The translations under genes and the position numbers were made by a program. Below the pieces are notes generated by a model, which searched no databases, was not told the DNA's origin, and saw nothing but the letters and a program-made list of their open reading frames with translations. This document shows positions 48,187-58,499 of a stretch of DNA of 64,000 bases, in pieces (position 1 is the first letter of the stretch; each line of letters starts with the position of its first letter). This DNA comes from Zygaena filipendulae (Eukaryota > Arthropoda > Insecta > Lepidoptera > Zygaenidae), in the NCBI GenBank assembly GCA_907165275.2, contig OU015654.1, positions 2,683,501 to 2,747,500 of the forward strand. Direction: 5' to 3'.

Positions 48187-48568
48187 CAGGGTGTCCCGTG
48201 AATCGACGTCAAGCCAGAATCGGGTGATAGGCATAAGACATAACTTAATAGAAAAACGTAAAAAAATAATCTTTAAAATTAATACAAATTATAAAAATTT
48301 ACACCCTGCGACGGTTCTTCAACTCCTGTTGCTACAAACCTTAACTTTTTTAAAAAAATTTTATCGTGCTAATCCTGAATAGTGTTTCTGAAAACTACTG
48401 CTTAAAATTTAAGTTTTAGCCAAAGAAGTTATCAAAATTATTGCTTTCGTCGTTTTTAATGACTGCCCTTTTTTAAATAGCAAAGATTTTTATATTTTTC
48501 TGTTAACAGCTGTTATGACTTAGCCTATCACCTGGTTCTGGCTTGACGTCGATTTACGGGACAGCCTG
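48187..48568. mobile_element. 382-bp mariner-like MITE with ~45-bp terminal repeats
   Basis: Left end CAGGGTGTCCCGTGAATCG continuing ACGTCAAGCCAGAATCGGGTG; right end CACCTGGTTCTGGCTTGACG and TCGATTTACGGGACAGCCTG. The ~45-bp inverted repeats have five to six mismatches. A TA follows the right end; the left flank is AA. CAGGGTGTCC-type ends fit mariner (inference). A polymorphic, now old copy. Confidence 0.82.
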
Positions 48569-49061
48569 TATAGTAACGAAATAATTTTGAACGTAACCAT
48601 TTCCCAACCAGAGTCACAATATTTAAAACATAAGGCAAACTAATTTACAATATATTTTTGAATAGACAAACGGTTCTCCGTTTCGAAGACGGTTAGCCGA
48701 ACGTTGCGCTGTCCATTTGGCTCACGAATATTATTTCCTGGACAAAAAGCAATTATTTTTGCATTCTCAGTTTACGACCAAATTCCGGAAAACTTGGGCC
48801 AGCCTTGCTGGAATTTGGTCTACGTACTATACGATTTGATTGGCCCGTGAATCGTATTTTTGTATCGTTCGCTGGCAATTTGGTTTAATTAACTAATCAA
48901 ATCGTGTCGTGCGGAATAATGATATCATATACTTTCGGCAAAATGGTGGTTTTACATCGGTATGTGAATATAGAACCTGGAGCGCCGTTCTGGCGCGAAA
49001 CTACCAATATTTATACGATGAAAGCGCAATACCCAAAATTATATTAGTAAAGTATCGTGTG

Positions 49062-52000
49062 TTAAGCAACCGTCTCGATCTCGTCCTGCATTTTGGGCGG
49101 CTCGGGCGACTTGGTGATGGTCTTCGCCGGCGAGCCGGCGTACGGCATCGTCTTGAGTTTCCTCTCTTCGCGCCGCTGCTTCTTCTGTTGCATGACGAGC
49201 CTCAACTGTTCCAGTTTGCATTTGGTCTTCGAGTTTTCCATGGCTAGTGTTTTGGCCGTGTCACATTTTTTGCATAGTTCACCCGCGGCCAGTTGGTCGT
49301 GTGCGGCGCAGGCGGCGCAGGCGGCGGGCTCGAGGCGCGGGCACGCGCAGGCGGCGGCGCACGCGCAGGCGGGCGCGGCGGGAGCGGGCGCGGCGGGGGC
49401 GGGGGCGGGCGGGTGCCCGGCGCACTGGCCGCGCGGGCACGCCGGCCGGCTGCAGCCCGAGCACCGGCCGGCGGACTCCTCGGCCGGGGCGGGCGTCTTG
49501 GTGTCCTTCTGGAATGCACATAGTATGAGGCGACCGTGAAACAATGTGTACGCTACGCATACGGTGTCGAACGAAGCGGGTGAAAAGAAATGTGCAACGG
49601 AAATGGGTCTGCAAATAAAATCCTTTGCAATATAAAAGAAATGCACAATTTGTCATAATATCAAACCCGAGATAGATGAATTTAGAAAATCCTTATTCGT
49701 TCAATCATTTTAATATTTAAATAAAAGTAAAAACACAGAAATAACCCTTGATTTGAAGTTTTACAGCACTACAACAGCTGTTGACTTACACTCTTTGGTA
49801 CAATAGCAATAGAAACGCCCCTACTTGACTTAATATTAGATTTACATGATTAGTGTATAGAACTTTAGTATATACCTTGTTTGCAACAAAAAAACAACAA
49901 CAAATATATCTTGCATGCTCTGCCAAAAGGGTCACCAACTCAGCATTAGCTAGGTACTTTTTATCCCGTAATTCCGGCAAGAACTCCGCAATCAACGCGG
50001 ATGAAATCGCGGGGAACAGCTAGTTATTGTTATAATTAATTACGTATAGAAACAACATACCGGCACGACGGCGATGGGCGGCGGGCCGGCGCACAGCAGG
50101 TCGTTCAGTATGTGGATTATCGTCGAGATGTCGCGCTTCGGCCGGCCATGCCTGAGGACAACATTTTTCATTTAGGGTGAACCCACACGTACCACAACCA
50201 CAACAACAACACGTGGGCGGGCGCATATTTTGTATTGAAAACGAATAGTACAATCTACACGTACCACATTTTGCCGTCATTATCGACCACGTGAATGATA
50301 CTGACCACATCGCAGCCACAACGCAACCACAACACAACCACCAGCGACACCGTGAACTTGTAGCCGGCCACATCGCAAACACATTCGCAACTACTTGCGA
50401 CAACACAACCACATCGACAGTTTGTCGGTACCACAACGCACCTGCAAAAAGCTGCAACCACGTAGTGAATACCTTCTCTCTGGCTGTAACGACACTATTC
50501 ACACCTGACCACATTTTGCTGCTGCGATGTGGTGTGGTTGTGGTACGTGTGGGTTACCCTTAGTTCGATAAAAATAGATATCGCCCATGAATACTCTCTC
50601 GTGTTTTAAATACTCTTACGTAAGCACAAGGATATCAATTCTTGTTCTTACTATTATAAATTCGAATGTGTGTTTATTTGTCTGTTTGTTTGTTACGCTT
50701 TCACGGGCTTAACTACTCAACCATCATCATGAAATTTTGCATACACGTTCTCAAGGGCTTAACTTATTTTACTTTTGATTTCGAATGTAGTTTTAAATTA
50801 GGAAAGATGTTGATTTTATGCAGAAACTTGTTGCTTTATCATGTTAATTTCGAATCCATCCATCCATCTATCTATACAGTATTTGCACACTGCAGTTTCT
50901 TCAAAGTCTTTTTGACTTCCGGATATCGCGACTCAACACTTTCTATAAAGTATTGTTTATGCTTTTCTTTAATTAATACTTATAATATCATTGTTTTACT
51001 TTCAATAATAATTTAACAGCAGTATTCGCTAATTAGAATCCATTTTGTTATATTTACTTTGACGCCGACAAAATTCAAGGTGCAAAGACGCTTGAAGAGT
51101 ACAATATCGAAGACCAAGAGCTATCGCTCTCACACAAGCAAGTAGTGTACCTATCAAAATAATATACATAGCCAAATTTACAACTCACAAAATACAAATA
51201 TTTTTATATCATAATGAGCCATAGTTTGGAAAGTTATTGATAAGTGCATCAGCAAATAGAGGAACTTATTTAGAGCGTGTATTTCTACTATATTTGGACG
51301 GATACCTAGGCATCCAATTAGAATTTCAATTCTAACGGAGCGAAGATAAGATTTGGTAAAACTCAATCCCACAAAAAACTTATCTGTGAAAAATAGGGCT
51401 GAGTCGGGCATATAGGTACATACATAGTTATGATGTCAGTACTTTTATAGTTTATGTCTTTTACTTAACAAAACGGGTGTTGAATATCTATTATTTTAGG
51501 ATGTCATCGGTCGTTTGTATATCGGTTTTCTGAACAGAGTTAAACATTCCAACCAATACACCGTAGAAAAACGCACCCTCACAACCAACAGTCATGCTTC
51601 ATTTGTAGTAGGTGTTCCCGAGAATTTGTACGACGTCATGTGCTCATCATCGGTCTGGCCTCCAGGTGTCCGTCTCTCAAAGTGGTTTCTCGCATCGACC
51701 CGCCAACAGCGGGTTTCAAAGAACTAGTTTTAGTGATAGTTGCAAATTGAATCAATTGAAAATGTGTCACCAAAATATTCAATCACTAAATAATAAAACC
51801 AATCGACTAGAAGTATTGTTACTGGACGTTTTGCAGTGTGAAATTTTGGCTATGACTGAGCACTGGCTTGATGAAATTCAGTTGAAATGTATTACTTTTA
51901 GTAACTATGCTTTAATATCCAGCTACTGCCGTTCTAGTTCTGAGCACGGTGGATCCTGTTTGTTTGTAAATAAACGCTTAAAGGCTATAGAAAACAAAGA

Positions 52001-55000
52001 TCTATGTAACATGTCCGTAGATCGCATCTGTGAAATCTCTGCATTGGAATTAATTGATTATAATTTATTAATAATATGTATTTACAGATCAAATCTCACT
52101 AAAACTACTGACTTCATAGCTGCTTTGGAGCGACTGTTGAATGAGATCAATATAATCGGTATTGATTGCATAATAATGGGTGATATGAATATCGATTGTT
52201 CCACTTCTAGTTTAGAGAAAAAAATGTTATATGACACCCTCACTACTCATGGCTTTAAGAACTGCATTGAATTACCTACTAGGGTGACTACGACAACTGC
52301 AACGGCACTCGATCACTTGTACACAAATACCAGCGTAAGTATTGCATCCACTGCGGTAATAAAAACAAATGTTAGCGATCACTATGGCGTGCGTGCCGAG
52401 ATAGTTCGAGCTCCGAGTGAGGTCTCGCGGACGTCCGTCCCTGACCGGCCGGTGCGCAGGTATAGCAAAGCCGCCCGTGCATCGTTTAGCGCATCTATAG
52501 ATAGTATAGATTGGAATGCCCTATATGTACGTAAACAAACGGCGCAAGATTTGGCTTGTTCTGTGATTAATATATTTTTGAATCAAATTGATATTCATTT
52601 CCCTGTTAGACCGAAAAAAACCTTACCTAACAAAAAAAGTTGGGTGAATCGTGACATATTAAATTTAAAAGCATTATTATTTGATTTGATTGATTTTAAA
52701 AATTCATTATTAACTGAAAAAGTTGCACTGCAAAATAAAATTGACTATTTATCTACTCAATACGATAAATTACTTACATCAAGTAAAATGAAATATTTTT
52801 CTAACGTTATTAAAGATAGTACCAACAAGGTACGAGCTATGTGGCAAATTGTCAAATCAGAGACTGGTAGGACAGGGTCACAATCCGATGTTGCCAGCTT
52901 TATCAGGGACTCGAATGGCAATAAATTTGACAGTCAGGTTGACTTAGTTAACCACTTAAACTTGCGATTTGTATCGGCCGCATCTCAGTGTGGTGCACCT
53001 GATGCGGACTTAGTTCTCGCATATAAATACCTCGCTTTGGCACACCCTCTTCCTGACCGTACTGTTAGACTACGCATGTTTACTCCAGGTGAAGTATTTG
53101 CAATACTCACGAAAAAGATAGCGAGGAAACAGTCCAAAGACATTTATGGTCTGTCTACGGAACTAACTCATTCTATTGCAGTGGCGATATCATCTCCGCT
53201 TGCTGTCTTATTCAATAAGTGCATTACAGAAGGCGTATACCCAAAGTCACTGAAGCAGGTCAAGATTTCTCCCTTATACAAAGGCAAAGGCAATAAGAGC
53301 GATCCAAATAACTATCGCCCTATAGCAATAATACCAGCAATTGCTAAAGTCCTCGAAAACGGCTTAAGTACTCGTCTGACTGAGTTTCTAACCGAAACTA
53401 GTGCGCTCTCGGACAGACAGTACGCGTACCGTCCACGCCGATCAACAACACTTCTCGCACGGGAGACTGTTGCTGAAATCGTACGAGCGCGCGAACAAAA
53501 AAGGGAAGTTGCCTTACTCCTGTGCGACCTCTCTAAAGCCTTTGATGTCGCTGACCATAGTAATCTAAAAATGAAATTACAACACTACGGCGTGGATGGT
53601 CCAGCTCTTTCGTTAATTTGTGACTTTTTGCGTGATAGAACGCAGTATGTCGTGTGTGACGGTGGATCGGTAAAGTCGGATGGCCTTGAATTGCACAAGG
53701 GAGTCCCCCAGGGCTCATCACTGTCTAACTTGGCGTTTCTACTGCTGATGAACGACTTACCAAGGTCTGTTGCTGATGGCATGGTGTCAATGTACGCTGA
53801 TGACGTCGCCGTTGTGGTAAGCTCTTCGTCACTGGATAGCCTAGAATTGCTGCTCAATAGAATAGCTGATCAGTTGGCATCCTGGTTCTCTGCGAATGGG
53901 CTAAGGCTAAACTTAACTAAGACTCAATTTATACATTTCGATCTTTCGGGTCGTCAGCGGCGCCCTCTTCACGTGTGCATAGATGGAGAGGTTGTCTCAC
54001 AGGTCAGTGAAGCTTCTTTTCTCGGCTTTGTGCTCGATCGCTCACTGACCTGGGAGACTCATATCGACAAACTGTGTGCGAGGGTTGGGGGAGCATGTTA
54101 TGCGCTGAGTCGTCTGTCTTCGGTCCTACCCCGGAATGAACTGCGTGCTTGTTACTTTGCCACGGTTCAATCATTACTTCAGTATGGGTTGGATCTTTGG
54201 GGGCGGGCTGCTGATTGGCAGCGCATATTTCGACTACAGAAACGTGCAATTCGATGCTTGGCTTGCGTGCCCCAGGATGAGTCCGCGAGACCACACTTTA
54301 TTCAGCTGAATATTTTGACCCTCCCGTGTCTACTCATATACCAAGTTGCATTATACGTAAAGGAAAACATCGGCTTGTTTGGGACGCGGGGCGATAAACA
54401 ATCGCATCAGTTTCGTCACAAGCAGAGACTTAAAAATATCGCTTGCAAATCTGTTAAGGCGTCTAAACTAATACATGCCATGGGTCCGGCGGTCTTTAAC
54501 AGGATTCCCGAAAGTGTTCGGAGTGCTAGCAGTTTATATGGCTATAAAGCAAAATTAAAAAAGTGGCTCATTCAACAGTCGTTTTACAGCTATGAAGAAT
54601 TTATAGAATTAAGGTTGACTTAGTATTTATTTGTACCTACAATTTACTTGATAGTATGTATTATATTTTTGTTATATTCATTGACATACCTACTTATTTT
54701 CACCTTTTTGACATTTATTTTAATTTTATTACTCAATTTATACAATTGATCCAATTGAAATGTAATTTATTAATAATGTGCAATCATTTAATATTAATAT
54801 ACTTTATAATATGACATGTAATGAATATTACGAATAAATATATCAATATCAATATCAATATTATATACTAAGTGAAGTTTAAGTTCGTGAATTGTCAGTT
54901 TGTGACGTCGCGTTGTAGGGGGTGATCTCTGGATCTACTGAACCGATTTTGAAAATTCTTTTACCAATAGAATGCACAGTGTTCCTGGGTGTCGTAGGGT

Positions 55001-57303
55001 ACTTCTTATCCCGGAATTCCCGCGGGAACACCCTAAATTACGGTGGGTAAAACCGTGAGGAACAGGTAGTACCTAATAAAATTCGCGTACCTAATAAAAT
55101 TGGGAAAGTTGCCCAGAAAATTCGGAAAAACTAAGTTCTTTTTTCTACAGGGTTCTTATATTTGGATAGGATAATGTTTGTTAGGTAAGTTAGTGAATAA
55201 TAAATTAAGATAGAAAGCTCACCTGTCTTGCAGTGATGGATTCAAAGTACCTGAAAATGTTCCAGAATATATTCCTTTACCATGATGCTTCATGGATTCA
55301 ATCACAGCACCAGAACCAATTTTTGAGCTAACAGACTCATGGGCTGTTCTGAGATCCACTTTGTTGGTCAAAACCTCCTTGGATAACTTTTTCAACTTCT
55401 GTGTTAAGTTCTTTGATGCTTCTATAAGAGCTTTAGTATCAACCGGTGGTGATTGAGATGCCCTTTCTGGTTGATTGGGTGCCTCTGGAGCAGTAAATAG
55501 AGTCTCTTTTGATGTAGACGGTATTGCCAAGTCTTCAGTCTGTTCATTGCTTGGTTGTAGGATAAGTTTCCTAGAATTTGTAATGTAAGGATCGGCTCTG
55601 GATGTGGAAGGCTGCGCTGGATTATTGTCTTGCCATACCTGCATCCTTTTCTTGTGTTTATTAACAACCGACTGCATAAATGCCCTCTGTTTATTCTGCC
55701 CAATGGGATGTTTGAATTTAGAAGTCTTATGCAGTAATAATTGGAAGCGTTTATTTTTTAATGGCTCAGCTATACTTTGGAAGGAAGGTAAATTGCCTGT
55801 TGACTCCTGAGCTCCATGACTGGTTGTAGCCAAATTTGATATTTCTCTGTCAACCATAGACTCATCTTGCTCCTCAAACAATCCTTTGTCAACTGCACTA
55901 TTGAAAAGGTGTTCCATTGGATACTCATCTATTGTGTTCTCAGCGAGGAATGAGCTTTGGTCAGTAAAATGATCACTGTCATCACTTATAGAACTGTCTG
56001 GAGTTGCTGATGATGCAGGTGGATTGACCTTCTCACAGCTGCTACTTGTCGATGGAACAGGGTCATCAGTTTTACTTTTTGCTAATAGGTCTAACAAACT
56101 ATTTTTTACAGAATTGGCAATAGCCCTTCTGTTTTCCGAGGTAGATGCATCTATAGGACTAGAAACTAAATTAGACAAAGACTTGATCGGTGACTGATCA
56201 CTATCCACTGATGAGACAGATTGTTCTGGAAATGAATCGTTTACAGATTCTACTGTCTCGTCTTTGCACTCAATAGTTTCACTTTTTTCTGTTTGCTTTT
56301 CTTCTGTCATGGACCTGTACAGATCAAAAGCACTCTGTAATAATTCCAATTCATGTTTCCGAATTATGCATGGCTTTTCACTTCTAACATCATCACTATC
56401 TAAAGAGGTATCATCATGGTGTGTAAATTTGTCTGCAGAAGTATGAAGAATGGGAGATTCCCTAGTATTTGGTTTCAGATGTATTGATGATGTGGAACTC
56501 TTTGTCTGTGTAGACGTCCTGTGTGACTTGGAACTGCCAGATCCAGAGTTGAGGGTGGACAGCTGCAGCTGAATCAACATCATGTTATCTCCAAGCCTCA
56601 TAGTTAAATTCAAGGGTGATTTTCCACTCAAAAAGTCATTCACTTGTGTGTCATTCAGGGACTCCAGAGCTTGCATCACAGAATTTTCCGGTCTTTGGCT
56701 CTGTAATCATGAAACACAGACATTGTTACTGTTAATGTTACTTTGTTAGTCAATACTTGTAATAATAGTTAATTGTGTGCATGATAATGAATTGATTTGT
56801 CTGATTGTGGTTTCATTGTTGTGAAACACGTGATTATCATGAGGTGTGTTGTCGTGGAATGTCGAAATAGCATGTCACGCTTACGAGTAGGCCCGTCTCG
56901 ACGCTGGGCAGCAGCACAACGCGCGAGCCCTCCATTAGCCCGTTTTCCTCGAGGGTGCCGTCCCTCAATTGCCTGCAAACACATTTCGTTATCAACAATA
57001 GCTAAAGGACGCGGATGCGTCATCGATCATCGAGTCGATGCAGACGACGCATTTCCGCGATGTTTGACAATACACGCTCGACGTTCAAAACCAAATAGCT
57101 CACCGTTCGCGATGCAATAAGCATATTCGATCCTTCGAAACTTTCAGCTTACGTGAAACGAGTCTTTTGAGGTGCTCCACGGTATTTTTACCGTTTACGC
57201 TGATGGAGAAATTGCCACCCGTGGTCGTTTGTATATTCAAAGTTATGTCCGTGGATTGGGGCGAGCCACACCCGTAAACTTCTGTTCCAGTTGCACGTTC
57301 CAT
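49062..57303 (-). CDS. stx: Midnolin / stuxnet homolog (ubiquitin-like domain, proteasome adaptor)
   Basis: Five coding exons on the minus strand: 57303-57104, 56972-56885, 56700-55223, 50151-50061, 49508-49062; 767 codons plus stop. Residues ~18-96 form a ubiquitin-like domain ([19 protein letters not shown] ... [20 protein letters not shown] ... [15 protein letters not shown]). Then comes [20 protein letters not shown] with [16 protein letters not shown], the first conserved midnolin block (part of the Catch domain), a long Ser/Asp/Lys-rich linker, [18 protein letters not shown] (second Catch block), [14 protein letters not shown], and the C-terminal helix [20 protein letters not shown]. 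Vertebrate midnolin carries nuclear proteins to the proteasome without ubiquitination; fly stuxnet promotes Polycomb turnover (literature knowledge; not shown here). Exon 5 has an unusual Cys/Ala/Pro-rich insert ([14 protein letters not shown] ... [10 protein letters not shown]). Intron 4 is 5.07 kb because of a LINE insertion and a MITE. Confidence 0.93.
49945..50024 (+). repeat. Helitron-like module end, plus orientation
   Basis: AGGTACTTTTTATCCCGTAA, ATTCCGGCAAGAACTCCGC, GATGAAATCGCGGGGAACAG and CTAGTTATTGTTATAATT; the 3' third of the module, ending about 37 bp before midnolin exon 4 (in intron 4-5). Confidence 0.6.
50175..50558. mobile_element. 384-bp PIF/Harbinger-type MITE with TTA duplication
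   Basis: Left end GGGTGAACCCACACGTACC and right end GGTACGTGTGGGTTACCC are inverted repeats that extend inward through ACAACCACA with one indel. TTA flanks both sides (50172-50174 and 50559-50561), the TWA-type 3-bp duplication of PIF/Harbinger elements. The interior is full of ACCACAACC-like short repeats. Its left border lies 23 bp from the midnolin exon 4 acceptor. Confidence 0.88.
50653..50752 (+). repeat. 5' part of a Helitron-like module
   Basis: CTATTATAAATTCGAATGTG, GTTTGTTACGCTTTCACGGG, CTCAACCATCATCATGAAAT and TTTTGCATACACGTTCTCAA, then homology stops. Lies in midnolin intron 4. Confidence 0.55.
51500..51727 (+). pseudogene. ORF1 C-terminal remnant of the LINE
   Basis: An open frame entering from 51500 and stopping at 51725-51727 ends with [19 protein letters not shown] and [18 protein letters not shown] short peptide of the type N..D.M....WP.GV..R.F ends ORF1 proteins of many lepidopteran LINEs (recalled, not searched). 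It overlaps the upstream part of the ORF2 frame in another frame, the usual ORF1/ORF2 arrangement, and supports 5' truncation within ORF1. Confidence 0.5.
51762..54623 (+). CDS. LINE ORF2: AP-like endonuclease and reverse transcriptase
   Basis: An uninterrupted frame; 51762 is the first ATG ([12 protein letters not shown]), giving 953 codons plus stop, though the frame is open upstream to 51612. The N-terminal apurinic-like endonuclease has its key positions: NIQS, TEHW, GGSCLFV, YRSN, GDMNID and SDHYG. The reverse transcriptase follows: [59 protein letters not shown], the catalytic [10 protein letters not shown], and the thumb [17 protein letters not shown]. The C-terminus ([22 protein letters not shown]) is that of CR1/Jockey-group elements; no RNase H was seen. 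The intact reading frame suggests a recent insertion. The exact clade would need a tree. Confidence 0.93.
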   Translation: MCHQNIQSLNNKTNRLEVLLLDVLQCEILAMTEHWLDEIQLKCITFSNYALISSYCRSSSEHGGSCLFVNKRLKAIENKDLCNMSVDRICEISALELIDYNLLIICIYRSNLTKTTDFIAALERLLNEINIIGIDCIIMGDMNIDCSTSSLEKKMLYDTLTTHGFKNCIELPTRVTTTTATALDHLYTNTSVSIASTAVIKTNVSDHYGVRAEIVRAPSEVSRTSVPDRPVRRYSKAARASFSASIDSIDWNALYVRKQTAQDLACSVINIFLNQIDIHFPVRPKKTLPNKKSWVNRDILNLKALLFDLIDFKNSLLTEKVALQNKIDYLSTQYDKLLTSSKMKYFSNVIKDSTNKVRAMWQIVKSETGRTGSQSDVASFIRDSNGNKFDSQVDLVNHLNLRFVSAASQCGAPDADLVLAYKYLALAHPLPDRTVRLRMFTPGEVFAILTKKIARKQSKDIYGLSTELTHSIAVAISSPLAVLFNKCITEGVYPKSLKQVKISPLYKGKGNKSDPNNYRPIAIIPAIAKVLENGLSTRLTEFLTETSALSDRQYAYRPRRSTTLLARETVAEIVRAREQKREVALLLCDLSKAFDVADHSNLKMKLQHYGVDGPALSLICDFLRDRTQYVVCDGGSVKSDGLELHKGVPQGSSLSNLAFLLLMNDLPRSVADGMVSMYADDVAVVVSSSSLDSLELLLNRIADQLASWFSANGLRLNLTKTQFIHFDLSGRQRRPLHVCIDGEVVSQVSEASFLGFVLDRSLTWETHIDKLCARVGGACYALSRLSSVLPRNELRACYFATVQSLLQYGLDLWGRAADWQRIFRLQKRAIRCLACVPQDESARPHFIQLNILTLPCLLIYQVALYVKENIGLFGTRGDKQSHQFRHKQRLKNIACKSVKASKLIHAMGPAVFNRIPESVRSASSLYGYKAKLKKWLIQQSFYSYEEFIELRLT
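54925..55075 (+). repeat. Helitron-like module, plus orientation
   Basis: GATCTACTGAACCGATTTTG, ACTTCTTATCCCGGAATTCC, CGCGGGAACACCCTAAATTA and GTGGGTAAAACCGTGAGGAA. Its end is followed by two tandem ACCTAATAAAATT units (about 55067-55105). Lies in midnolin intron 4, just before exon 3 on the plus strand. Confidence 0.6.
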
Positions 57304-57633
57304 GTTCTCCGCATAAATTTCACGACTATATATAACAAATCACTATTTTATCACTACACAACTTAGATTAAACTACACAGTTAGTTTATTGCAGTATAGA
57401 ATTATCAGGGTCACTCGCCATACCCCCAGAAATTGATGTGGCTGTCGTTTGGTGTGACCAGTTGTGATCGTAATTTCCAGTTAATTTTTTTCTTAACAGC
57501 TGATAGCAAACTGCTAAGTATTGCCAAATTTGGCAAAATCATTAAAAAAAGCCAAAATACTTATTACTTTTAAATTTTTGAAGAATATCGAAATATGTTC
57601 GAGGACTAAAATCGTCTTCAATTTTCTTAGAGT
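57304..57633 (-). promoter_or_regulatory. Midnolin upstream region
   Basis: The first 330 bp upstream of the start codon have no coding potential and no recognised repeat until the MITE at 57634. The region includes the probable 5' UTR and core promoter. No TATA box was recognised. Confidence 0.35.
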
Positions 57634-57769
57634 AGGTATATTCCGTTGCAAATGAGAGTACTTTAAGTGTAAGGTATGATGTCAATCAGTCAGTATAGCT
57701 AACTTTATAGGAACAGCTTCGCAGTAACGTCATACCTTACAGTGCTCTCAGTGTTTACGGAACATAAAC
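57634..57769 (-). mobile_element. Short relative of the GGGTATGTTCCG MITE
   Basis: GGTATATTCCGTTGC on the left and TTTACGGAACATAAAC on the right. On the minus strand it shares GCACTGTAAGGTATGACGT, ACTGCGAAGCTGTTCCTATA with 26519-26880. About 225 bp of the middle and right part of the longer copy are missing. Confidence 0.7.
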
Positions 57770-58299
57770 GTAATTTGCTGCTTACTTTTTCGGCTTGTTT
57801 CCCGTATATGATGGTTCTCCTTACTTCTACCCTCTTTATTGGTATAGTATAATATGCTACATTAGTTATTACCTGTGGCAATAGCGTTTAGCATGCTAAC
57901 CAATCCTGAATGCTAAAAAATGATTAGTTTTTAAAACATCTGTCTTGTTTTTTAGTCGTGTTACATGATCCATCAGCTATTTTTTTAACTTGTTTTATTG
58001 AAGTTAATTTTGAAACGCAGCGAATCGTGTCCCGCGCACTTATTATGACTAGTCCCAAATAGGATTTAATCACTGCGTTTTGGTCCTTTTGTCTGGCCTG
58101 TTTTTTTTCCTTCACGTACCTACAGTTAGCTACATAAATATGTATACACTTTTGACAATCATTGAATTTAATACTTTTATTAGCGTGATAGAGTTCAAAT
58201 ACCTACTGGCCAAAATTGATACATATGATGACTGTGACTGCACACGTGTTAGGCAAGTTATTTGGTTCAGAGTTCTAACTCTAGGCCCTCTGTCAGTTA

Positions 58300-58499
58300 C
58301 AATGTGACCAGATTTAGCAGAATTATGTGATTACGGCATATGCGGTTTAAACCCAAGCACCGGATTGATTGCCCATATACATGATATATGCCAACCGCGA
58401 TTGCAACAAATCGCAGCGACAAATTGCCAGCCAGATTGCACTGTGACTAGGCGCTTTAATCGCATAATTCTGCTAAAGTGCTAAATCTGGTAACACTGA
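58300..58499. mobile_element. 200-bp hAT-type MITE
   Basis: Left end CAATGTGACCAGATTTAGCA and right end TGCTAAATCTGGTAACACTG are imperfect inverted repeats, continuing inward as GAATTATGTGATTA against TAATCGCATAATTC. The 8-bp flanks GTCAGTTA and ATCAGTTG share six central bases, as in an eroded hAT target duplication. Confidence 0.75.

Larger units (their letters stand above)
46001..49061. other. Spacer / possible long midnolin 3' UTR with two MITEs
   Basis: Mostly AT-rich and gene-free. It may include a long 3' UTR of the minus-strand gene ending at 49062; a minus-strand AATAAA can be read near 46040, but transcript extent is unknown. Two MITEs at 46694-46875 and 48187-48568 are listed separately. 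The GC-rich patch 46425-46490 gives a short minus-strand frame (about 28 codons) without similarity. Confidence 0.4.
51500..54862 (+). mobile_element. Nearly full-length non-LTR retrotransposon in midnolin intron 4
   Basis: The insertion spans the last ~75 codons of a probable ORF1 (51500-51727), a long EN-RT ORF2 (see separate entry), a 220-bp AT-rich 3' UTR, and a short simple-repeat tail (TATCAA)n at 54841-54862 instead of poly(A). It is transcribed opposite to the host gene. The 5' part is missing, as is typical of LINE target-primed insertion. Tails of this kind are found in CR1-like clades; a clear target duplication was not identified. Confidence 0.9.

Noticed and set aside
49244..49656. 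Several overlapping Arg/Pro/Gly-rich frames on both strands
   Set aside because: Shadows of the GC-rich midnolin exon 5 in other frames. Only the minus frame with [12 protein letters not shown] continues the gene in phase.
53533..54294. Minus-strand frames of 62-96 codons
   Set aside because: Shadows of the LINE reverse transcriptase frame.
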